16,903 bases of DNA from Clostridiales bacterium (GCA_004555915.1 SFJM01000035.1:1-16903); one strand, 5' to 3'. Positions 1-8,029 are shown, counted from the stretch's first letter. Numbers and translations: made by a program. The notes: generated by a model not told the origin, from the sequence alone.

Positions 1-1
1 G

Positions 2-55
2 CGGTTGGCGGAGCTTCGTAGACCTTCAGGTTACGCCAGCATAAGGCCCTTATAG
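2..55 (+). other. possible C-terminal tail of an upstream gene cut by the window edge
   Basis: The second forward frame is open from the left edge to a TAG at 53-55 (17 residues, arginine-rich, ending ...ASIRPL). A second frame also stays open, up to a TAA at 42-44. Either could be the end of a gene lying left of the window, or neither may be coding. The adjacent tandem hairpins make a mobile-element protein conceivable, but the fragment is too short to assign to a family. Confidence 0.15.
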
Positions 56-86
56 GGCCACAACAGGCCACCGGCTATGCCGGTGG
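45..86. repeat. two tandem GC-rich hairpins with TAT triloops (possible IS200/IS605-type end or REP-like element)
   Basis: Two perfect hairpins lie 8 nt apart. The first has the stem GGCCCT (45-50) and AGGGCC (54-59). The second has CCACCGGC (68-75) and GCCGGTGG (79-86). Both have the loop TAT. Neither is followed by a T-run on either strand, so they do not look like ordinary intrinsic terminators. Small subterminal hairpins like these mark the ends of IS200/IS605 elements and REP sequences. A 9-bp inverted repeat, TTGCCCAAA (95-103) and TTTGGGCAA (132-140), follows. The mobile-element reading is inference; the hairpins are directly visible. Confidence 0.45.
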
Positions 87-181
87 TCCTGACTTTGCCC
101 AAAGCATGGAAGAAAAAATGACTGTCACCCGTTTGGGCAACAGCCATTGCATTTGGATTGTATTGTGAGGATCAGAAAACC

Positions 182-1573
182 TTACTGCTTGTTCTTGATG
201 TACTCGTCCATTGCAGCAGCAGCCTTCTTGCCAGCGCCCATTGCAAGGATAACGGTAGCAGCGCCGGTAACGGTATCGCCGCCAGCGAATACGCCCGGCT
301 TGGAGGTTGCACCGTCCTCGTCTGCTACGATGCATCCCTTGCGGTTGGTATCCAGGCCCGGAGTGGTGGTACGGATCAGCGGGTTCGGGGAGGTACCGAT
401 TGCAACGATAACTGCGTCAACATCCAGCACATCGGTGCTGCCTTCAATCGGAATCGGACGGCGGCGACCGGATTCATCCGGCTCACCCAGCTCCATGTTC
501 TGGATGCGTACACCCTTTACATGGAAATCTTCATCGCCAAGTACTTCAATCGGAGCTGCCAGCAGCTTGAAGATGATGCCCTCTTCCTTTGCATGATGTA
601 CTTCTTCTGCACGTGCCGGAAGTTCAGCCTCAGAGCGACGGTATACAATGTAAACTTCCTCTGCACCCATACGCTTTGCACAGCGTGCAGCGTCCATTGC
701 TACGTTGCCGCCGCCGAATACAGCAACCTTCTTTGCGTGGTAAATCGGGGTATCAGAATCTTCCTTGTAAGCCTTCATCAGGTTAACACGGGTCAGGTAC
801 TCGTTAGCGGAGTAAACGCCATTGTAGCCTTCGCCCGGAACACGCATGAAGTTCGGCAGACCGGCACCGGAGCCAACAAAGATTGCTTCATAGCCTTCTG
901 CAAACAGGTCATCAATGGTCTCGGTACGGCCTACAACGAAGTTCAGGACGAACTTAACGCCCTTTGCCTTCAGGGTATCAATTTCCTTCTGTACAATTGC
1001 CTTCGGCAGACGGAATTCCGGAATACCATACATCAGTACGCCGCCAGCAGTATGCAGTACTTCAAATACGGTAACATCATAGCCCTTGGCAACCAGGTCA
1101 CCTGCACAGGTCAGACCAGCCGGGCCTGCACCAACAACAGCAACCTTATGGCCGTTGGATTCCGGTACTTCAACCGGATCTCCGGTCGGATGTGCCATAG
1201 CGTAGTCAGCAGCAAAGCGCTCCAGACGGCCGATCGCAACCGGCTCGCCCTTGATGCCGCGGACACACTTGCTCTCGCACTGGCTTTCCTGCGGGCATAC
1301 ACGACCACAGACAGCAGGCAGAGAGCTGGTTTCCTTGATTTTTGCGTTTGCTTCCAGGAACTTGCCTTCCTTAATCAGGGAGATAAAGTCCGGAATCTGT
1401 ACATTAACCGGGCAGCCGCCCACGCACGGACGATGCTTACAGTTCAGGCAGCGCTCAGCTTCGTTGACAGCAGTTGCTTCGTCATAGCCCAGGGAAACTT
1501 CCAAAAAGTTCTTATTTCTTACGTTCGGATCCTGCTCCGGGATCGGATTCTTAACGGGGGACATATTAGCCAT
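182..1573 (-). CDS. nfnB: NADPH-dependent glutamate synthase small-subunit-like / Nfn large subunit
   Basis: This 463-residue flavin and iron-sulfur oxidoreductase is of the GltA/NfnB type. The N-terminal ferredoxin-like part has two cysteine groups for [4Fe-4S] clusters: C42, C45, C50, C54 and C89, C93, C99, C103. A FAD-binding Rossmann site GAGPAG (148-153), an NADP-binding site GGGNVA (287-292) and the C-terminal flavin motif GGDTVTGAATV (431-441) follow in the usual order. With the small subunit just upstream it should form the NfnAB complex, which couples reduced ferredoxin and NADH to NADP+ reduction by electron bifurcation (family knowledge). The start is an ATG 1 nt past the upstream stop, with a GGAGGT site inside the end of that gene. 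Proteins of this family are often annotated gltA, but no large GltB subunit is present, so the Nfn reading is preferred. No clear terminator is visible downstream. Confidence 0.9.
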   Translation of the reverse strand: MANMSPVKNPIPEQDPNVRNKNFLEVSLGYDEATAVNEAERCLNCKHRPCVGGCPVNVQIPDFISLIKEGKFLEANAKIKETSSLPAVCGRVCPQESQCESKCVRGIKGEPVAIGRLERFAADYAMAHPTGDPVEVPESNGHKVAVVGAGPAGLTCAGDLVAKGYDVTVFEVLHTAGGVLMYGIPEFRLPKAIVQKEIDTLKAKGVKFVLNFVVGRTETIDDLFAEGYEAIFVGSGAGLPNFMRVPGEGYNGVYSANEYLTRVNLMKAYKEDSDTPIYHAKKVAVFGGGNVAMDAARCAKRMGAEEVYIVYRRSEAELPARAEEVHHAKEEGIIFKLLAAPIEVLGDEDFHVKGVRIQNMELGEPDESGRRRPIPIEGSTDVLDVDAVIVAIGTSPNPLIRTTTPGLDTNRKGCIVADEDGATSKPGVFAGGDTVTGAATVILAMGAGKKAAAAMDEYIKNKQ

Positions 1574-1574
1574 C

Positions 1575-2417
1575 TTACTTTACCTCCATCTTCATGAGAT
1601 TGCACTGGTGATCTCTTGCGGCCTGCTCCTGCGGCTTGTAGATAGCGGCACGGCGCATAGCCTCGTCGAAGTCAACCTGATGACCGTCAAAGTCCGGTCC
1701 GTCTACGCAGGCGAACTTGGTCTCGCCGCCAACAGTCAGACGACATCCGCCGCACATACCGGTACCGTCAACCATGATGGTATTCATAGAAACGATGGTC
1801 TTGACGCCGAACGGACGGGTAGTCTCAGAGACGAACTTCATCATGATCATCGGACCGATCGCGATGACAACATCATATTTCTCACCTGCTTCGAGCAGCT
1901 CCTGCAGCTTGGTGGTGACGAAGCCCTTGTTGCCGTTCGAGCCATCGTCCGTCATGACATACAGGTTGGTGGAAGCAGCGCGCATTTCGTCTTCCAGAAT
2001 GATTGCGTCGGTGTTCTTAAATCCGGCAATCAGGTCGACCTTGCAGCCGAGTTCATGAAGCTTCTTCGCCTGCGGGTAGGCGATTGCACAGCCCAGACCG
2101 CCGCCGACAACCGCTGCTCTCTTGTAGCCCTCGAGCTCCGAGGCAATGCCGAGCGGGCCGACGAAGTCATGCAGGCAGTCGCCTTCCTCCATCTGACCCA
2201 GCTTGATGGTGGTTGCACCAACTTCCTGAACAACAATGGAAATGGTGCCCTTTTCCCGATCATATTCGGAAATGGTCAGCGGAATACGCTCACCCTCAGC
2301 ATCAACACGGAGAATGATAAACTGACCCGGTTCAGCCTTCTTTGCAACATACGGAGCATCGATTACCAAGAGAACGACGTTCGAACTCAGCCGACGCTTC
2401 TTAAGAATTTGATACAT
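1575..2417 (-). CDS. nfnA: Nfn small subunit: FAD/NAD and [2Fe-2S] protein of the PyrK/SudB type
   Basis: This 280-residue protein is of the dihydroorotate dehydrogenase electron-transfer subunit type. An N-terminal flavin beta-barrel carries RIPLTIS near residue 44. A nucleotide-binding GGGLGC (105-110) follows, then a C-terminal [2Fe-2S] segment with C222, C225 and C237. Where PyrK has the first cysteine of its Cys-x4-Cys-x2-Cys pattern there is D217, matching the aspartate-ligated cluster reported for NfnA. It passes electrons between NAD(H) and the large subunit in the cytoplasm. The gene leads the two-gene operon, with 1 nt between its stop and the nfnB start. The ATG is preceded by AGGAGG (2425-2430 on the minus strand). 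Names such as sulfide dehydrogenase subunit or ferredoxin-NADP reductase alpha subunit are used for the same family. Confidence 0.88.
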   Translation of the reverse strand: MYQILKKRRLSSNVVLLVIDAPYVAKKAEPGQFIILRVDAEGERIPLTISEYDREKGTISIVVQEVGATTIKLGQMEEGDCLHDFVGPLGIASELEGYKRAAVVGGGLGCAIAYPQAKKLHELGCKVDLIAGFKNTDAIILEDEMRAASTNLYVMTDDGSNGNKGFVTTKLQELLEAGEKYDVVIAIGPMIMMKFVSETTRPFGVKTIVSMNTIMVDGTGMCGGCRLTVGGETKFACVDGPDFDGHQVDFDEAMRRAAIYKPQEQAARDHQCNLMKMEVK

Positions 2418-2729
2418 AACATATCCTCCTCTTATCAGTAAAACATAATTCGTAACAAACCAATAGAACCAACTATACCTACATAATAATACAGCAAGTT
2501 GAACGGATTCTCAATAGATTAACGAATATTTTTTTGATAAAAACCGCAAAAATTGTACGAATTCTTCTCTTATATAAGAATGATGTCAAAAATTGTGCAT
2601 GCATGCTGTACAGGTTTACAGTAATTCTTGGGTGCATTTCAGGAAATCCATGAATTGCGTCCATTTCAGTTCTATCCCGGACAGCTTCCCCATAGGCTGA
2701 AACAGGAAGAAAACAGGAGGTGATACATA
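2418..2729. other. 312-bp divergent intergenic region between nfnA and spoIIIAA
   Basis: This AT-rich spacer separates two divergent operons. It contains the nfnA promoter on the minus strand and, near its right end, the spoIIIAA ribosome site AGGAGG (2715-2720). The middle has small palindromic patches, including CTTATATAAG near 2573. The spoIIIA operon is driven by sigma-E in Bacillus, but no convincing sigma-E promoter could be fixed here. I see no gene in the spacer. Confidence 0.6.
2486..2514 (-). promoter_or_regulatory. sigma-A promoter of the nfnA-nfnB operon
   Basis: Read on the minus strand, TTGAGA (2514-2509), a 17-nt spacer and TATTAT (2491-2486) lie about 70 nt upstream of the nfnA start. 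Both hexamers are close to consensus. Transcription should begin near 2479. Confidence 0.7.
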
Positions 2730-3629
2730 GTGGAAAGCAGGCTGGAGCAGGCTGCCGCATGCCTTTCCCCATCCCTGCGGTATCGGCTGGAACAACTGGG
2801 AACAGGAGAGCAGCAGTGCTGTGAGGAAATCCGCCTGCGTATTGGCCAGCCTTTACAGGTCACGGTGCGGGGAAAGGAGCAGGCTCTTCCGGGCAGCCGG
2901 CTGACATCTGAGGAAATTGCCATGGCGTTCAGCCGTGCGGCGGAATACTCCCTCCATACCTATGCGGCCAGCCTTTGCCAGGGATTTCTCACACTGCGGG
3001 GCGGGCACCGCATCGGTGTATGCGGACAAACCGCCGTGCAGCAGGGCAGGGTGCTGTCCTTCCGGTGCATTTCGTCGCTGAATATCCGTATCGCCAGACA
3101 GCTGAAGGGAACTGCCACACCGGAGCTGCTGGAGCAGCTGCAGGAAACAGACAGCATCATCAGTGCACTGTTCCTGTCCACGCCGGGAAGAGGAAAAACC
3201 ACGCTGCTGCGGGATATTGCCAGACAGATGTCGGATCGAGGTGTCCGCACCGCCCTGGCAGATGAACGCTCCGAGCTGGCAGCACTGCATGACGGCGTGC
3301 CACAGTTTGATATCGGACAGCATTCGGATGTGATCGACGGCTGTCCCAAGGCAGAGGCTGCCATGATGTTGGTGAAAACCATGTCGCCGCAGCTGCTGGT
3401 GCTGGATGAAATTACCTCAGAGGCGGATGCCAGGGCAGCGGAATACGCCTCCCATTGCGGCGTGGCGGTGCTTGCGTCGGCACATGCCTGGAATTGGGAC
3501 GACTTCCGGCAGCGTCCGCTGTATCGGCAGCTGCTGGAACGGAATATCTTTTCACGGATATTCTGCATTCAGGCGAACCGGCATGTGGTACGCATTGAAC
3601 CACAGGGAAAGGAGAACACAGAATGCTGA
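2730..3629 (+). CDS. spoIIIAA: stage III sporulation ATPase SpoIIIAA
   Basis: This 299-residue protein is related to type II/IV secretion ATPases. Walker A is PGRGKTT (152-158), followed by an ADERSE segment (177-182). Walker B is LLVLDEI (222-228) and a C-terminal RNRHVV-like segment lies near 280. In Bacillus, SpoIIIAA sits on the mother-cell side of the outer forespore membrane and is thought to power the SpoIIIA-SpoIIQ channel that feeds the forespore. The start is GTG at 2730, supported by AGGAGG 9 nt upstream; no better start is visible. Its end overlaps spoIIIAB by 7 nt, indicating translational coupling. Length is close to the Bacillus protein (about 307). Confidence 0.95.
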   Translation: MESRLEQAAACLSPSLRYRLEQLGTGEQQCCEEIRLRIGQPLQVTVRGKEQALPGSRLTSEEIAMAFSRAAEYSLHTYAASLCQGFLTLRGGHRIGVCGQTAVQQGRVLSFRCISSLNIRIARQLKGTATPELLEQLQETDSIISALFLSTPGRGKTTLLRDIARQMSDRGVRTALADERSELAALHDGVPQFDIGQHSDVIDGCPKAEAAMMLVKTMSPQLLVLDEITSEADARAAEYASHCGVAVLASAHAWNWDDFRQRPLYRQLLERNIFSRIFCIQANRHVVRIEPQGKENTEC

Positions 3630-4141
3630 AAATCATTGGAATTGTACTGGTAATCGGTTCGTTCACCGGAATCGGCATGTCACAGCGGCAGCAGTTCCGC
3701 GGGCATGTGGTGGTGCTGGGGGATATGCTGTCCACACTGGATTTTCTGTCCAGTGAGCTGTCCTATCATCTGACAAGTATTCCGGATATTGTGGCAAAGC
3801 TGGCACAGGACAGCCGTCCTTCGGTTGCCAAAGCCTTTGGTACCATGCATGAGCTGATACAGAAGGATGACAACCTGTCCCTTGCGTTCAAATGGATGAA
3901 GGCTTTCCGGGACTGCGGGCAGGAAATCGGGCTGAGTGCGGATGACATCGCCATTTTGTGTGACTTGTCGGAATTTTTGGGAAAATATGACGCGCAGGCC
4001 CAGCAGAAAAGCATTGATTATGCGAAAGTGCGGCTATCCCGTCAGCTGGAGCTTGCTTCTGCCGAGATGAAGAGCAAGGGGAATGTATACCGTACCTGTT
4101 GTGTGGCTGCGGGAATCCTGCTGGTTCTGGTTCTGATTTGA
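3623..4141 (+). CDS. spoIIIAB: stage III sporulation protein SpoIIIAB
   Basis: This 172-residue protein has one N-terminal membrane helix (about residues 3-18), a long soluble helical middle and a hydrophobic C-terminal helix (ending GILLVLVLI). This is the SpoIIIAB pattern, which resembles the GspF-type platform fold of secretion systems. It is expected to contact the ATPase SpoIIIAA at the base of the feeding-tube complex. The ATG at 3623 lies inside the end of spoIIIAA and has AAAGGAG upstream. Length matches the Bacillus protein (171). Confidence 0.92.
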   Translation: MLKIIGIVLVIGSFTGIGMSQRQQFRGHVVVLGDMLSTLDFLSSELSYHLTSIPDIVAKLAQDSRPSVAKAFGTMHELIQKDDNLSLAFKWMKAFRDCGQEIGLSADDIAILCDLSEFLGKYDAQAQQKSIDYAKVRLSRQLELASAEMKSKGNVYRTCCVAAGILLVLVLI

Positions 4142-4150
4142 CAAACGCGT

Positions 4151-4345
4151 ATGGAAGTCGATCTGATTTTTAAAATTGCGGCAGTAGGCATCCTGGTTTC
4201 GGTACTCAACCAGCTGTTAATCCGTTCCGGCAGGGAAGAACAGGCAATGATGACCACACTTGCCGGGCTGATTGTTGTGATGATGCTGATAGTCCAGAAA
4301 ATCAGCGAGCTGTTTACGCTGATTCAGAATGTATTTGGGTTTTAG
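4151..4345 (+). CDS. spoIIIAC: stage III sporulation protein SpoIIIAC
   Basis: This 64-residue membrane protein has two hydrophobic helices (about residues 5-21 and 34-52) joined by a short polar turn, the normal size and topology for SpoIIIAC (about 68). It is a small integral component of the SpoIIIA channel base and is homologous to part of SpoIIIAD. It starts 9 nt after the spoIIIAB stop; the ribosome site is weak, so translation may depend on coupling. Confidence 0.9.
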   Translation: MEVDLIFKIAAVGILVSVLNQLLIRSGREEQAMMTTLAGLIVVMMLIVQKISELFTLIQNVFGF

Positions 4346-4348
4346 CCT

Positions 4349-4738
4349 ATGGGACTGATATTCAAGATGGCGGCAGTTGCCCTGTGCGGCGCATTGCTGG
4401 CGGCATTTCTCCGGCCACATACGCCGGTTTTCGGTATCCTGACGGCATTGATCTGCGGGCTGGTACTGCTGTATGCGGTGATGGAGCCCATCGGACAGAT
4501 TTTCAATGCATTGGCAGGATTCCTGACAGCGGCAGGGATTTCCGGCGCGATCTACCTGCCGGTCATCAAGGCAGTGGGAATTGCGGTAATTGTGCATCTT
4601 ACCGCGCAGGTATGCCGGGATGCGGGAGAAGGGGCATTGGGAAGCAAGCTGGAGCTTGCCGGAATGATTGCCGCCATCGCTGCCTGCATTCCGCTGATGG
4701 AGCAGGTCTTTGCCATGCTGGAGGCGATGCTGCTGTAA
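4349..4738 (+). CDS. spoIIIAD: stage III sporulation protein SpoIIIAD
   Basis: This 129-residue integral membrane protein has four hydrophobic segments. Its N-terminal hydrophobic pair is followed by a SpoIIIAC-like helical repeat, as in the Bacillus protein (133). It starts 3 nt after the spoIIIAC stop and belongs to the membrane platform of the SpoIIIA-SpoIIQ feeding tube. Position and size decide the call more than any catalytic motif. Confidence 0.9.
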   Translation: MGLIFKMAAVALCGALLAAFLRPHTPVFGILTALICGLVLLYAVMEPIGQIFNALAGFLTAAGISGAIYLPVIKAVGIAVIVHLTAQVCRDAGEGALGSKLELAGMIAAIAACIPLMEQVFAMLEAMLL

Positions 4739-4757
4739 GGAAAAGGAGCGAAGGGAG

Positions 4758-5846
4758 ATGAAGCATGCTGCCGCAATTGTGTTCTGTCTGCTGGTTTTAT
4801 GGATGCCGGCCAGAGCGGAGGATCTGTTTTCCGATCAGCAGGCGGCCGGACAGGCATCCATGTGGCAGGCACTGGATGGAGAGTCTCAAAGCCTGCTGCA
4901 TGGAATCTCAGCAGAACAGGACCTGGCACAGGAGTTGTATACATTATTACAGCGCACACAGCAGGAACAGCAGGGGGCAGTACGCAGCGCAGTTGCCACA
5001 CTGACACGGGTAGCCATTGTCCTGATCCTGTGCAGCTGCGCCGGCAGCTTTTCTAAAACATCACAGATTTCCCCATTGGTGCTCAGCATGGCGGGTGCAT
5101 TGGGGGTGACCGCCGTAATGTATGAAAACCTGACCGGTATGATCGGGATATGTACAGAAACCGCGGAGGAAATCCAGATATTTTCCAAATCCATGCTGCC
5201 GGTCATGATGACGGCAGTTTCGCTCACCGGCGCCCCGGCAACCGCTGCTGTGGTGTACAGCGGTACGATGTTTGCACTGGATCTGTGTATTTCCCTGATT
5301 ACCGGCGTATTTATCCCGGCGGTTTCCGCTTATGTAGCCATTCTGACGGTGAATACCGCCATGGGGAATGATGTGCTGACACGGCTGGCAGCCTTTTTAA
5401 AATGGCTGATTACCGGCTCGTTAAAGCTGCTTTTGACGTTGTTTTTCTTTTATATTACCATTTCCGGCTCGGTCAGTCATGGATTGGATTCCAGCGCAGT
5501 AAAGGCTGCCAAATTTGCCCTGTCCGGCTCGGTTCCGGTGGTTGGCACGATTTTATCCGGTGCCACCGATGCGGTGTTATCCGGCGCAGTGGTTTTGAAA
5601 AATACGCTGGGCATATTCGGCATGCTGTGTGTCGCGGCAATCTGTTTGATTCCATTCCTGCGGGTCGGAATCAGCTATCTGGTTTTCAAGGCTGGTACGG
5701 CACTGCTGTCTCCTATCTGCCCTGCCCAGCTGAATGGACTGCTGGATGGTATTGCTGCCAGCATTGGGCTGATTCTGGGCATGCTGGGAAGCTGCTCCGC
5801 ACTGCTGTTTTTTGAGCTGGTATATTCGGTGGTGATGACAACATGA
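4758..5846 (+). CDS. spoIIIAE: stage III sporulation protein SpoIIIAE
   Basis: This 362-residue polytopic membrane protein begins with a clear signal peptide (MKHAAAIVFC... to ARA at 18-20). A soluble helical segment (about 21-80) and several membrane helices (about 84-98, 106-122, 146-200, 213-236, 283-312, 333-358) follow. This matches SpoIIIAE, the largest SpoIIIA membrane protein (399 in Bacillus), proposed as the permease-like core of the complex. The ATG at 4758 is chosen over an in-frame ATG at 4710, because it has AGGAG and AAGGGAG upstream, gives the signal peptide and avoids a 29-nt overlap with spoIIIAD. Its TGA overlaps the spoIIIAF ATG (ATGA). Confidence 0.92.
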   Translation: MKHAAAIVFCLLVLWMPARAEDLFSDQQAAGQASMWQALDGESQSLLHGISAEQDLAQELYTLLQRTQQEQQGAVRSAVATLTRVAIVLILCSCAGSFSKTSQISPLVLSMAGALGVTAVMYENLTGMIGICTETAEEIQIFSKSMLPVMMTAVSLTGAPATAAVVYSGTMFALDLCISLITGVFIPAVSAYVAILTVNTAMGNDVLTRLAAFLKWLITGSLKLLLTLFFFYITISGSVSHGLDSSAVKAAKFALSGSVPVVGTILSGATDAVLSGAVVLKNTLGIFGMLCVAAICLIPFLRVGISYLVFKAGTALLSPICPAQLNGLLDGIAASIGLILGMLGSCSALLFFELVYSVVMTT

Positions 5847-6316
5847 TCGACCTGCTTCGACAGATCATTCTGTGTATCACAGCAGCTTCCCTGTTTTGTG
5901 CGGTTGCCCTGTCCCTCGTGCCGGATGGTGCATTAAAGGAAGTGATCCGTATGGGGACCGGCCTGGTGCTGATTCTGTCGCTTGTGATACCGTTACGGCA
6001 GAGTCTGCCCCATACATTGACCGATTTGCTTCCGGAGGTATCCGTGCCGGAGCAGCAGATAGAGAATGTATATCAGCAGGCGGTGATCCGTCAGGTTGAA
6101 GTGGAAACCGCACGGTATGTGGTGCAGCAGGCAGAAGCCCTGGATATTTCCTGTACCGCTTCTGTGACCGCTGCAGCGGACGGGGATGGCATTGTATCCA
6201 TTACCGCCGTGCAGATTGTGCTGGACGAAACGATATCGGACAGCAGCCTTGCCAGCCTGCGGACACGGCTGCGGCAGGAGCTTGGTATAACGGATGCGTG
6301 TATTCGCATACAGTAA
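5843..6316 (+). CDS. spoIIIAF: stage III sporulation protein SpoIIIAF
   Basis: This 157-residue protein has two N-terminal membrane helices (about residues 7-26 and 33-50) and a C-terminal soluble alpha/beta domain containing IVSITAVQIVLDE. This is the ring-building domain type shared by SpoIIIAF, AG and AH. It is shorter than the Bacillus protein (206) but complete. The start overlaps the spoIIIAE stop by 4 nt. The soluble domain should face the intermembrane space around the forespore. Confidence 0.88.
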   Translation: MIDLLRQIILCITAASLFCAVALSLVPDGALKEVIRMGTGLVLILSLVIPLRQSLPHTLTDLLPEVSVPEQQIENVYQQAVIRQVEVETARYVVQQAEALDISCTASVTAAADGDGIVSITAVQIVLDETISDSSLASLRTRLRQELGITDACIRIQ

Positions 6317-6327
6317 GAGGGGATTAC

Positions 6328-6858
6328 ATGAAGAACTGGCAGAGCCGTATTGGTTTTCTATGGGAGAGGTATAAATATTTCCTTGCTGTTATCGCGGTGG
6401 GTGTTTTGCTGCTCCTGTCTGCCAAATTACCCGCAAGTGAGCTGGAGAAAGAGGAGGGGACGCAATCAGAGGCTGCCTTTGATTTGCAGACCTTTCAGCA
6501 ATCTGTGGCGGACAGTCTGGCACAGATTGAAGGTGCCGGAAGGGTTGAGGTGCTGCTCTCTCTGGAGGCAGGAGAGGAATCGGTTTATGCTTCGGATGTA
6601 AGCCAGTCCAGCCAGTCCACCGGCGGGAGCAGTGACAGCACCAGCGAAACCTATCAGAGCACCATGTCCATTCTGTCAGACGGCAGCTATGGCGAGGCTC
6701 CGGTGCTCATAAAGAGTAAATATCCCACCTTCCGCGGTGCCGTTATCCTGTGCGAAGGTGCGGACAGTGATACGGTGCGCCTGCAGATTGTGCAGGCGGT
6801 TTCCGCACTTTGCGGCATTTCCAGTGACCACATATCCATTTCAAAGCTAAAACAATAG
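6328..6858 (+). CDS. spoIIIAG: stage III sporulation protein SpoIIIAG
   Basis: This 176-residue protein has a single N-terminal membrane helix (about residues 17-33). A spacer precedes a two-part ring domain: GAGRVEVLLSLE near 68, then a YPTFRGAVILCEGAD segment near 131. A Ser/Thr-rich loop (about 89-112) separates the two halves, as expected for the beta-insertion that forms the large SpoIIIAG ring in Bacillus. ATG at 6328 with AGAGGGG upstream is chosen; an in-frame upstream ATG (6298) would overlap spoIIIAF and lacks a site. The Bacillus protein has 229 residues, so this version is compact. Confidence 0.9.
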   Translation: MKNWQSRIGFLWERYKYFLAVIAVGVLLLLSAKLPASELEKEEGTQSEAAFDLQTFQQSVADSLAQIEGAGRVEVLLSLEAGEESVYASDVSQSSQSTGGSSDSTSETYQSTMSILSDGSYGEAPVLIKSKYPTFRGAVILCEGADSDTVRLQIVQAVSALCGISSDHISISKLKQ

Positions 6859-6869
6859 GAGGGAGTTTT

Positions 6870-7445
6870 ATGGTGTCCATACGAAAACGGGGAGCAGTAT
6901 ATGGTGTCATCGGCCTGATGCTCTGTGTGGCAGTATATCTGAACTGGAGCTATTTCCAGTCACCGGAGGAGTTGACCATTGCCGATCAGGCGATGGAGGA
7001 GGACGCTGCTGCCGGAAGTGTATACGGCGAGGTGACAGCAGTTGACAGCGCAGACTCCAAGGCCGGAGGCACGGAAAAAACAGACAGTGACAGCGATTAT
7101 TTTGCCCAGGCACGCCTGTCACGCCAGACGGCACGGGATGAAGCGCTGACCATGCTGCGGGAAACGGTTTCCAGTGAGGATGCTTCGGAGGATGCCAAGG
7201 CGGAAGCAGGCCAGCAGATAACCGCTATCGCAGGATATACGGTGAAGGAGGAACGTCTGGAAAGCCAGCTGAAGGCAAAGGGATATGCCGACGCAGTAGT
7301 ATATATATCGGAAGATACCATCAGTGTGGTTGTAGCACCGCCGGATGGCGGCCTGACTTCTGCCGATGCCGCAACCATTTCTGAAATGGTGACAACGGAA
7401 ACCGGTGCCAAGCCTTCCATGCTGCGCATCAGTGAAGCGAAATAA
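6870..7445 (+). CDS. spoIIIAH: stage III sporulation protein SpoIIIAH (SpoIIQ partner)
   Basis: This 191-residue protein has one membrane helix (about residues 9-25), an acidic low-complexity linker and a C-terminal YscJ/FliF-like domain (about 100-188, containing AVVYISEDTISVVV). In Bacillus this domain binds forespore SpoIIQ across the intermembrane space to form the channel. The ATG follows AGGAGGG, which overlaps the spoIIIAG stop. It is the last gene of the operon. A T-rich run follows the stop, but no strong hairpin precedes it. Confidence 0.92.
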   Translation: MVSIRKRGAVYGVIGLMLCVAVYLNWSYFQSPEELTIADQAMEEDAAAGSVYGEVTAVDSADSKAGGTEKTDSDSDYFAQARLSRQTARDEALTMLRETVSSEDASEDAKAEAGQQITAIAGYTVKEERLESQLKAKGYADAVVYISEDTISVVVAPPDGGLTSADAATISEMVTTETGAKPSMLRISEAK

Positions 7446-7467
7446 TCCGGCTTTTTTTAATTTATTA

Positions 7468-7496
7468 TTTTCAAAAGCGGTTGGTTATGGTATAAT
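7468..7496 (+). promoter_or_regulatory. promoter of the Asp23-family gene
   Basis: TTTTCA (7468-7473), a 17-nt spacer and TATAAT (7491-7496) with an extended -10 (TGG just before TATAAT) lie upstream of the gene. This separates it from the sporulation operon and suggests vegetative expression. Confidence 0.7.
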
Positions 7497-7520
7497 CACT
7501 TCGTAAGGAGTGTGATACCT

Positions 7521-7919
7521 ATGGCAGACAGCAAGGAATACTGGACTTCCGCCAGTGATCAGGGAAGTGTCCGCATTTCCGAGGACGTAATTGCGTCCAT
7601 CGCCGCTATTGCAGCATCCGAGACAGAAGGTGTGGGCAACCTTTACTCCGGTATCGGAACCAATGTTGCGGAATTCTTGGGCAAGAAGAGCCTGGCTAAG
7701 GGCGTAAAGGTCGTTTTCCATGGCGATCTGGTTGAAGTGGAAGTCAGCCTGCTTGCACAGTATGGCTATAACATCTGTGAGGTCAGCAAGAACGTACAGA
7801 GTGCTGTCCGTTCCTCGATTCAGTCGATGACCGGCATGCGCACCTCTGCAGTGAACATCAATGTAGGCGGCGTTTCCTTTGAAACCGCTCTGACTGTTCC
7901 GGCTGATACCCTTCAGTAA
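7521..7919 (+). CDS. yqhY: Asp23/Gls24 family envelope-stress protein (YqhY position)
   Basis: This 132-residue soluble protein of the Asp23/Gls24 (DUF322) family shows SVRISEDVIASIAAIAASE near the start, EGVGNLYSG, and a conserved VEVEVSLLAQYGYNI core. In Bacillus, yqhY sits between accC and nusB and has been linked to control of fatty-acid synthesis. The same position before nusB supports the call, although accB and accC are missing here. The ATG at 7521 has TAAGGAG 10 nt upstream; an in-frame GTG at 7512 is too close to that site. Own promoter and terminator make it a single-gene unit. Confidence 0.88.
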   Translation: MADSKEYWTSASDQGSVRISEDVIASIAAIAASETEGVGNLYSGIGTNVAEFLGKKSLAKGVKVVFHGDLVEVEVSLLAQYGYNICEVSKNVQSAVRSSIQSMTGMRTSAVNINVGGVSFETALTVPADTLQ

Positions 7920-7936
7920 TTGCAAATAAGCGCGTA

Positions 7937-7974
7937 AAATAAACCCTGGACGCTGTGTCGAGGGTTTATTTTTT
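7937..7974 (+). terminator. intrinsic terminator after the Asp23-family gene
   Basis: An 11-bp perfect stem, AAATAAACCCT (7937-7947) with AGGGTTTATTT (7961-7971), is followed by a T-run to 7974. The loop is 13 nt. The A-run on the left side allows possible bidirectional function. Confidence 0.9.
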
Positions 7975-8029
7975 GTCTCAGGACAGACGAACCCTGGGGG
8001 AAGCTGTGCAGAAAAAGCTAAGATAACGG

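Noticed and set aside
158..1597. Long open frame (479 codons) on the plus strand opposite nfnB, and a similar one at 1608-2441
   Set aside because: They are antisense to clearly conserved genes, are rich in Cys, Asn and His with no domain, and lack ribosome sites.
2524..2554. Possible sigma-E promoter for spoIIIA (GAATATT then GCAAAAATT)
   Set aside because: The -35 looks right but the -10 matches poorly and the spacing is long; not strong enough to annotate.
7442..7465. Terminator after spoIIIAH (GGCTTTTTTT)
   Set aside because: The T-run is clear but no adjacent stable stem could be found, so termination here is unproven.
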